From contig JAGATI010000111.1 of the NCBI GenBank assembly GCA_017621295.1, forward strand, positions 1 through 13,145: DNA of 13,145 nucleotides, in the 5' to 3' direction. The translations under genes and the position numbers were made by a program. The notes below the pieces were generated by a model. The model ran no database searches, had not been told where the DNA came from, and saw only the letters and a program-made list of their open reading frames with translations. Each line of letters begins with the position of its first letter. Position 1 is the stretch's first letter. This document shows positions 8,597-13,145 of the stretch, piece by piece. The DNA is from Clostridia bacterium (GTDB lineage: Bacteria > Bacillota_A > Clostridia > TANB77 > CAG-508).

Positions 8597-8634
8597 CTGT
8601 TTTTTGAAATATTTTAAAAAATAATTATATAAAC

Positions 8635-8663
8635 TTGTCTTTTCGCCCAAAACACTATATAAT
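8635..8663 (+). promoter_or_regulatory. Promoter of the gatCAB operon
   Basis: TTGTCT (8635-8640), 17 bases, then a perfect TATAAT (8658-8663) lie about 30 bases upstream of the gatC ATG at 8693. It is divergent from the tRNA promoter. Confidence 0.7.
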
Positions 8664-8692
8664 GTAACAAAAATTTAAAAGGAGATGGTAAA

Positions 8693-8980
8693 ATGCAAGT
8701 ATCTAAAGAAGAACTTTTAAATATTGCAAAATTAGCAAATTTAAAATTAGAAGATGACAAAATAGAACAATATTTATTAAATTTGCAAGATATATTAAAC
8801 TATGCCAATATAGTAAATAATGCACCAGTAGATGGGCTTAATGAAGCAATAGGTGTTAATGATAATTTTAATGTATTTAGAAAAGATGAAATTAAAAAAT
8901 TTGAAAGTAGAGATTTATTATTACAAAATGCTCCTGAACAAGAAAGAGGAATGTTTAAAATACCTAAAGTTATACAATAA
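8693..8980 (+). CDS. gatC: Aspartyl/glutamyl-tRNA(Asn/Gln) amidotransferase subunit C
   Basis: GatC is the small subunit of the GatCAB complex, which converts misacylated Glu-tRNA(Gln) and Asp-tRNA(Asn) to Gln-tRNA and Asn-tRNA in the cytoplasm; it wraps around GatA and joins it to GatB. The 95-residue protein has the usual length and features: MQVSKEELLNIAKLANLKLE at the N-terminus, the central helix with LQDILNYANIVNNAPVDGL (family pattern ILxYvexLnexdxdgv), and the C-terminal LLLQNAPEQERGMFKIPKVI. The ATG is preceded by AAGGAG. It is the first gene of the gatC-gatA-gatB operon, and gatA begins 60 bases downstream. Confidence 0.95.
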   Translation: MQVSKEELLNIAKLANLKLEDDKIEQYLLNLQDILNYANIVNNAPVDGLNEAIGVNDNFNVFRKDEIKKFESRDLLLQNAPEQERGMFKIPKVIQ

Positions 8981-9040
8981 AATTGTTATTTATTGTAATT
9001 AGTATTTAATAATAAACTAAAAAGAGAGGAGTAAAAGTTA

Positions 9041-10510
9041 ATGGAACTTTATGAATATACTGTTCATGAACTAATGGACAAGTTACAAAAAAAAGAGATT
9101 AAAATTACAGATATTACAAAATCATATATTAATAGAATAAATGAAAAAGAAAAAGATGTAGATGCATTTGTTACATTATTAACAAATGAAGCTTTAACTA
9201 AATCTGAGGAAATAGAAGAAAAAATAAATAGTGGAGATATAAATTCTAGTTTAGCAGGAATACCAATTGGTATAAAAGATAATATTTGTACAAAGGGAAT
9301 AAAAACAACATGTAGTTCTAAAATGCTAGAAAATTTTGTTTCACCATATGATGCCACTGTTATGGAAAAATTGAATAATGAAGGTTTAATTAATTTAGGA
9401 AAACTAAATATGGATGAATTTGCAATGGGTAGTTCAACTGAACATTCTGCATTTAAGAAAACTAAAAATCCATGGGATTTAAATACTGTTCCAGGAGGTT
9501 CTTCTGGTGGTGCAGCAGCAGCAGTAGCAGCAAATTTAGTACCATGGGCACTTGGAAGTGATACAGGAGGTTCAATTCGTCAGCCTGCATCACTTTGTGG
9601 TGTTGTAGGATTAAAACCTACATATGGATTAGTATCAAGATATGGTTTAGTTGCATATGCATCATCACTTGACCAAATTGGAACAATTACAAAAGATGTA
9701 AAAGATTCAGCTATTTTATTAAATTTAATTGCAGGACATGATGAAAAAGATACTACATCAGTAAATATGCCTAAAGTAGATTATACAAAGACTTTAAAAA
9801 ATAATGTAAAAGGCTTAAAGATAGGAGTTCCAAAGGAGTTCTTTGGAGAAGGAATTAATCAAGAAGTAAAGAACAAATTAAATGAAGCAATAGAAAAATA
9901 TAAAGAATTAGGAGCAGAAGTTGAGGAATGTTCTCTTAACATATCAGATTATACACTTGCTACTTATTATATTATTTCATGTGCAGAAGCAAGTTCAAAT
10001 TTAGGAAGATTTGATGGAATTAGATATGGATATCGTACACAAAACTTTGAAAATTTAAAAGATATTTATGTAAATTCGAGAAGTGAAGGTTTTGGAGAGG
10101 AAGTTAAAAGAAGAATTATACTTGGAACATATGTACTAAGTTCAGGATATTATGATGCCTATTATAAAAAGGCTTTAGCAGTTCGTACTTTAGTAAATAA
10201 AAAATTTGCTGAAACATTTGAAAAATATGATGTACTTTTAACTCCAACATCACCAACAGTTGCATTTAAGATTGGAGAAAAGTCTAACAATCCATTGGAA
10301 ATGTATTTAGCAGATATTTGTACAGTACCTATAAATATAGCAGGACTTCCAGCAATATCTATACCATGTGGTGTTGATGGAAATGGTATGCCTATAGGAA
10401 TGCAGTTAATTGGTAATAAATTCCAAGAAGAGAAAATATTAAATGTAGCATATACATATGAACAAGCTACAGAATTTAGAAGAAATTTCAAACCAGAATT
10501 TAGGAAATAG
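9041..10510 (+). CDS. gatA: Aspartyl/glutamyl-tRNA(Asn/Gln) amidotransferase subunit A
   Basis: GatA is the amidase-signature subunit. It hydrolyses glutamine and passes the ammonia through a channel to GatB. The 489-residue protein is full length. The Ser-cisSer-Lys triad is intact: K79 in [15 protein letters not shown]154 in [15 protein letters not shown], and the nucleophile S178 in [17 protein letters not shown]. These numbers are the same as I recall for the Staphylococcus aureus enzyme. The C-terminal part has the expected [10 protein letters not shown] and [19 protein letters not shown] segments. The ATG at 9041 has AGAGAGGAG upstream. About 120 AT-rich bases separate it from gatB, with no hairpin strong enough to be a terminator, so the operon probably continues. 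Confidence 0.97.
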   Translation: MELYEYTVHELMDKLQKKEIKITDITKSYINRINEKEKDVDAFVTLLTNEALTKSEEIEEKINSGDINSSLAGIPIGIKDNICTKGIKTTCSSKMLENFVSPYDATVMEKLNNEGLINLGKLNMDEFAMGSSTEHSAFKKTKNPWDLNTVPGGSSGGAAAAVAANLVPWALGSDTGGSIRQPASLCGVVGLKPTYGLVSRYGLVAYASSLDQIGTITKDVKDSAILLNLIAGHDEKDTTSVNMPKVDYTKTLKNNVKGLKIGVPKEFFGEGINQEVKNKLNEAIEKYKELGAEVEECSLNISDYTLATYYIISCAEASSNLGRFDGIRYGYRTQNFENLKDIYVNSRSEGFGEEVKRRIILGTYVLSSGYYDAYYKKALAVRTLVNKKFAETFEKYDVLLTPTSPTVAFKIGEKSNNPLEMYLADICTVPINIAGLPAISIPCGVDGNGMPIGMQLIGNKFQEEKILNVAYTYEQATEFRRNFKPEFRK

Positions 10511-10630
10511 AGAATGTAATTAATAAACGGACTAAAAATATAAAAAACTATATCATTTAATATTTAAAAAAGTAAAAGTTACTTTGCAAATTTTGAAATA
10601 ATTCAGCAAAATAAAAAGGGAGGAAAATAT

Positions 10631-12073
10631 ATGTCAAGACAAGACTATGAAATAGTAATAGGACTTGAAGTTCATGCAGAGCTATCAACAAAAACAAAAA
10701 TATTTTGTTCTTGTGAAGCGAAATTTGGTGGTGAGCCAAATACACATTGTTGTCCTGTATGTATGGCAATGCCAGGAGCATTACCAGTGCTTAATGAAAA
10801 AGTTGTAGAATATGCTGTTAAAGCAGGCATTGCTACAAATTGCGAAATATCAAGAAACAGTAAAAATGATAGAAAAAATTATTTTTACCCAGATACTCCA
10901 AGAGCATATCAAATTTCTCAATTTGATAAACCACTTTGTGAACATGGATATGTAGATATTGAAAATGAAAATGGAGAAATAAAAAAAATAGGACTAACAA
11001 GAATACATATAGAAGATGATGCTGGAAAACTAAATCATAATGAATTTGGAGCTGGAGATTTAGTAGATTTAAACAGAGCTGGTGTACCACTTATTGAAAT
11101 AGTTTCAGAACCAGATATGAGAAATGCAAGAGAAGTTGAACTATATTTAAGAAAATTAAAATCTATACTGGAATATATAGAAGTATCAGATTGCAAAATG
11201 CAAGAAGGCTCACTTCGTGCAGATGTAAATGTTTCTGTAAGAAAAAAGGGAGAAACAAAATTTGGAACACGTACAGAGATGAAGAATATGAACTCTTTCC
11301 GTTCAATAATAAGAGCTATAGAATATGAAGCAAATAGACAAATAGACGTAATTGAAAATGGAGGAATAGTAGAACAAAATACATTAAGATGGGACGATGT
11401 GTCTGGAAAGACATTTGCTATTAGAGATAAAGAAAATGCAGAAGATTATAGATATTTTCCAGAACCAGATTTAGCGCTAATTAAACTATCAGAAGAATAT
11501 ATTGAAAATATAAGAAATAATCTTCCAGAACTTCCAGAAAGTAGAAAAGCTAGATATATGAGTGAATTTGCATTATCTGAAAAAGATGCAAGATTATTAA
11601 CTGCTTCTAAACATTTATCTGATTTATTTGAAGGAGCCCAAAGTATTTGTGAAAATGCAAAAGCAGTTGCAAACTGGATTTTATCAGATATATCAAGAAT
11701 AATTAATGAAAAAGAATTGGAAGATAGTCAAATTCCATTTACTGCAAATGAACTTGCAAAAACAATAGAACTAATAGATAAAGGAACAATAAGTTCTGCT
11801 ATTGCCAAAAAGGTTGTTACAGAGTTATTCGAAAATCCCCGTGACCCAGAAGTTATAATTAAGGAAAATGGATGGATTCAAATTTCAGATGAAGGAGCAA
11901 TAAAAGAAGTTGTTTTGAAGGTATTAGAAGCAAATCCACAATCTATAATAGATTACAAGGGTGGAAAAGATAGAGCTTTAGGGTTTTTAGTAGGACAAGC
12001 TATGAAAGAAACAAAAGGAAAAGCGAATCCTGGAATGCTTAATAAAATGTTTATAGAGGAATTAAAAAAATAA
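10631..12073 (+). CDS. gatB: Aspartyl/glutamyl-tRNA(Asn/Gln) amidotransferase subunit B
   Basis: GatB binds the misacylated tRNA, activates its side-chain carboxylate with ATP and accepts ammonia from GatA. The 480-residue protein shows the full architecture: an N-terminal catalytic cradle beginning YEIVIGLEVHAELSTKTKIF, a zinc-site cluster (C26, C28, C40/C41, C44 in CSC...HCCPVC), NYFYPDTPRAYQISQFDKPL, TRIHIEDDAGKLNH and the RADVNVSVR segment. A helical linker and a C-terminal YqeY-like tail domain (GFLVGQAMKETKGKANPGML) that contacts the tRNA elbow follow. The ATG has GGGAGGA 7 bases upstream. Nothing is missing or unusual. Confidence 0.97.
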   Translation: MSRQDYEIVIGLEVHAELSTKTKIFCSCEAKFGGEPNTHCCPVCMAMPGALPVLNEKVVEYAVKAGIATNCEISRNSKNDRKNYFYPDTPRAYQISQFDKPLCEHGYVDIENENGEIKKIGLTRIHIEDDAGKLNHNEFGAGDLVDLNRAGVPLIEIVSEPDMRNAREVELYLRKLKSILEYIEVSDCKMQEGSLRADVNVSVRKKGETKFGTRTEMKNMNSFRSIIRAIEYEANRQIDVIENGGIVEQNTLRWDDVSGKTFAIRDKENAEDYRYFPEPDLALIKLSEEYIENIRNNLPELPESRKARYMSEFALSEKDARLLTASKHLSDLFEGAQSICENAKAVANWILSDISRIINEKELEDSQIPFTANELAKTIELIDKGTISSAIAKKVVTELFENPRDPEVIIKENGWIQISDEGAIKEVVLKVLEANPQSIIDYKGGKDRALGFLVGQAMKETKGKANPGMLNKMFIEELKK

Positions 12074-12162
12074 TTTACCAATGTGACCTATCAAACAGTC
12101 TAGCATGGACTTAAGGGTTCACAAAACCATAAAAAATGGCTAATAAAAACTATAAAAAGATG

Positions 12163-12193
12163 AAAGCCCAAAGAAGAAGTATTCTTGAGCTTT
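12163..12193 (+). terminator. Probable terminator of the gatCAB operon
   Basis: AAAGC (12163-12167) pairs with GCTTT (12189-12193) and AAGAA (12171-12175) with TTCTT (12182-12186), with a small internal loop; the T-run after it is short (TTTTGTCTT). It is a weak hairpin about 90 bases after gatB. The remaining bases of the gap show no gene. Confidence 0.45.
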
Positions 12194-12213
12194 TGTCTTA
12201 AAAAGGTTATACT

Positions 12214-12471
12214 TTAGCCAATCTCATGTGTAATTTTATCAAAAGCAAATCCACAAATAGTAAATGCTACTATAAAGAATAGTCCAGATTTTAACAATGA
12301 GATTCCAGCATAAAATAATGTTGGTAAACTAAAAAATTCGTATGTAAGTAAAATTAATGTTGCTAAAATACAAAAACAGAAGGAATATTTTAGTCCAATT
12401 TTCATTATGCTTAGTATTTTTTTATCCATATTGAGAATTGATTTTAATAACATATTAATATTTTTCTTCAT
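12214..12471 (-). CDS. Small conserved two-span membrane protein of unknown function
   Basis: From ATG 12471 the protein has 86 residues: a basic amphipathic start (MKKNINMLLKSILNMDKKIL), a first membrane span (about YSFCFCILATLILLTYEFF), a short loop, and a second span (about SGLFFIVAFTICGFAFDKI). I believe similar small proteins occur next to rpsT in other Clostridia, but no function is known to me. I chose this start because the upstream bases AAAGATGTGAT closely match the extended AAGGAGGTGAT ribosome-binding consensus. The longer frame from 12519 (adding MIMLTYIYKYIERCDV) has no such site. It lies downstream of rpsT on the same strand, but a strong terminator separates them, so it probably has its own promoter. 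Confidence 0.7.
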   Translation of the reverse strand: MKKNINMLLKSILNMDKKILSIMKIGLKYSFCFCILATLILLTYEFFSLPTLFYAGISLLKSGLFFIVAFTICGFAFDKITHEIG

Positions 12472-12577
12472 AACATCACATCTTTCTATATATTTATAAA
12501 TATATGTTAACATAATCATATAGAGAAAATCAAAGGTAATTTTAGCCAGTAATAATTATATATTAAATAATATAAAT

Positions 12578-12611
12578 AAAAAAACAATCTAGAAAATACT
12601 AGATTGTTTTT
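12578..12611. terminator. Strong terminator downstream of rpsT
   Basis: AAAAACAATCTAG (12580-12592) and CTAGATTGTTTTT (12599-12611) form a 13-bp perfect stem with a 6-base loop. T-runs exist on both strands, so it can act in both directions. On the minus strand it ends the rpsT transcript about 40 bases after the stop. Confidence 0.88.
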
Positions 12612-12647
12612 ATATAGTAAAAAACTGTGCACAATTTTTTACTTTAA

Positions 12648-12914
12648 TTATGCTTGAACAGCATTTAATTTTTTTGCTAAATTAGATTTTTTTCTAGCAG
12701 CAGTATTTTTTACTATAACACCTTTACTGCAAGCTTGATCTATTTTTCTTGTAGCTTGTGAGAATAATGTTTTTGCTTCTTCAACATTACCAGCTTCTAT
12801 AGCTTGTTCAAACTTTTTAACAGCTGATTTATATCCTGATTTAATCATATTATTTCTTAATGTTTTCTTTTCGATAACACTAACACGTTTAATAGCTGAT
12901 TTAATATTTGGCAT
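12648..12914 (-). CDS. rpsT: 30S ribosomal protein S20
   Basis: S20 is a primary 16S rRNA-binding protein of the small subunit body. The 88-residue protein begins [20 protein letters not shown] and continues with the family pattern [40 protein letters not shown] and [10 protein letters not shown]. It is three long basic helices of normal length. The start is the ATG at 12914, placed 6 bases after GGGGAGGTG. A GTG at 12923 in the same frame lies inside this ribosome binding site and is not the start. It has its own promoter about 45 bases upstream and a strong terminator downstream, so it is transcribed alone. Confidence 0.95.
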   Translation of the reverse strand: MPNIKSAIKRVSVIEKKTLRNNMIKSGYKSAVKKFEQAIEAGNVEEAKTLFSQATRKIDQACSKGVIVKNTAARKKSNLAKKLNAVQA

Positions 12915-12956
12915 ATTTTGCACCTCCCCTTTAGTTAGTAAATTATAACGAAAAAT

Positions 12957-12985
12957 ATTATATCATGAGAAAATGAAAAATGCAA
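12957..12985 (-). promoter_or_regulatory. rpsT: Promoter of rpsT
   Basis: On the minus strand TTGCAT (12980-12985), a 17-base spacer ending in TGA, and a perfect TATAAT (12957-12962) form a sigma-A promoter with an extended -10. A second TATAAT lies closer to the gene but has no matching -35 box. Confidence 0.75.
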
Positions 12986-13031
12986 GGGGGTATGGCGAAA
13001 AAACTTGATATAGTATCTGTTAAGTAATAGG

Positions 13032-13073
13032 TGGCAAATTTTTCTTTCATAAAATCCCTTATATAATTTGCCA
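13032..13073. repeat. 9-bp hairpin between rpsT promoter and the right-edge gene
   Basis: TGGCAAATT (13032-13040) and AATTTGCCA (13065-13073) are perfectly complementary with a 24-base loop. A T-rich run follows only on the plus strand (13074-13085), where no gene is seen to end, so its role as a terminator for the minus-strand gene at the edge is unclear. Confidence 0.4.
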
Positions 13074-13083
13074 TTTTATTTTT

Positions 13084-13145
13084 TTATCTATAGATTAATT
13101 CTGTAATTGGTTTAATGTCTATTATTTCTTTTAGTTTTGAGTTGC
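13084..13145 (-). CDS. Possible C-terminal end of an upstream gene (cut by window edge)
   Basis: The minus strand is open from the edge for 19 codons, ending NSKLKEIIDIKPITELIYR followed by TAA at 13084-13086. The sequence looks protein-like and is followed by a hairpin and then the rpsT promoter. The fragment is too short to assign, and a chance open stretch cannot be excluded. Confidence 0.3.
   Translation of the reverse strand, partial: NSKLKEIIDIKPITELIYR

Noticed and set aside
8369..8617. Plus-strand 82-residue frame over the tRNA region
   Set aside because: It reads through the tRNA-Leu gene in antisense (the RWPESNRH segment is the usual false translation of tRNA genes) and has no ribosome binding site.
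10511..10630. Separate promoter or riboswitch between gatA and gatB
   Set aside because: The 120-base gap is AT-rich with only trivial self-complementarity and no clear -35/-10 pair; nothing supports a regulatory RNA.
12940..13055. Minus-strand reading frame of about 30 codons (MKEKFATYYLTDTISSFF...) with AAGGGA in front, upstream of rpsT
   Set aside because: It starts inside a hairpin loop, runs across the rpsT -35 and -10 boxes and ends in the -10 sequence. Overlap with the promoter makes a leader peptide unlikely; probably chance in AT-rich DNA.

Overview
The window is very AT-rich DNA from a low-GC Firmicute, most likely a member of the Clostridia. The signs are AGA-dominated arginine usage, strong AAGGAGG-type ribosome binding sites, consensus sigma-A promoters, a gatC-gatA-gatB operon, and rpsT (ribosomal protein S20) next to a small clostridial-type membrane protein. 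The right third (about 8.3-13.1 kb) is ordinary chromosome. It holds a tRNA-Leu(UAA) gene on the minus strand with a perfect consensus promoter, the gatCAB operon for the Gln/Asn-tRNA amidotransferase on the plus strand, and rpsT plus an 86-residue membrane protein on the minus strand.

The middle (about 3.8-7.9 kb, all minus strand) is the mobility module of an integrative and mobilizable element. In transcription order it has a large serine recombinase, a TnpV-family protein, a candidate oriT with inverted repeats, a MobC-like accessory protein and a MobP-type relaxase, closed by a terminator. The module is damaged. The recombinase catalytic domain carries three single-base indels, the relaxase is frameshifted straight after its presumed catalytic tyrosine, and mobC is probably frameshifted near its start. 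Three of these breaks have the same form: one extra C immediately before a GGA glycine codon. Those three sites are the only CGG trinucleotides on the coding strand of the whole module.

The left third (1-3.7 kb) is probably cargo. A DUF4365-type nuclease-like protein and a DUF3800 protein form a two-gene operon on the minus strand. A compact set of hairpins, a possible small structured RNA, faces the end of the DUF3800 gene. A small Cro/XRE-type regulator on the plus strand is divergent from a partial membrane-anchored protein that runs off the left edge. The regulator and membrane protein share a promoter region with a perfect 9-bp inverted repeat, a likely operator. The cargo genes are intact while the mobility genes are broken, which suggests an immobilised island. 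The cargo could be a defence locus, but that is inference. The exact ends of the element were not found.
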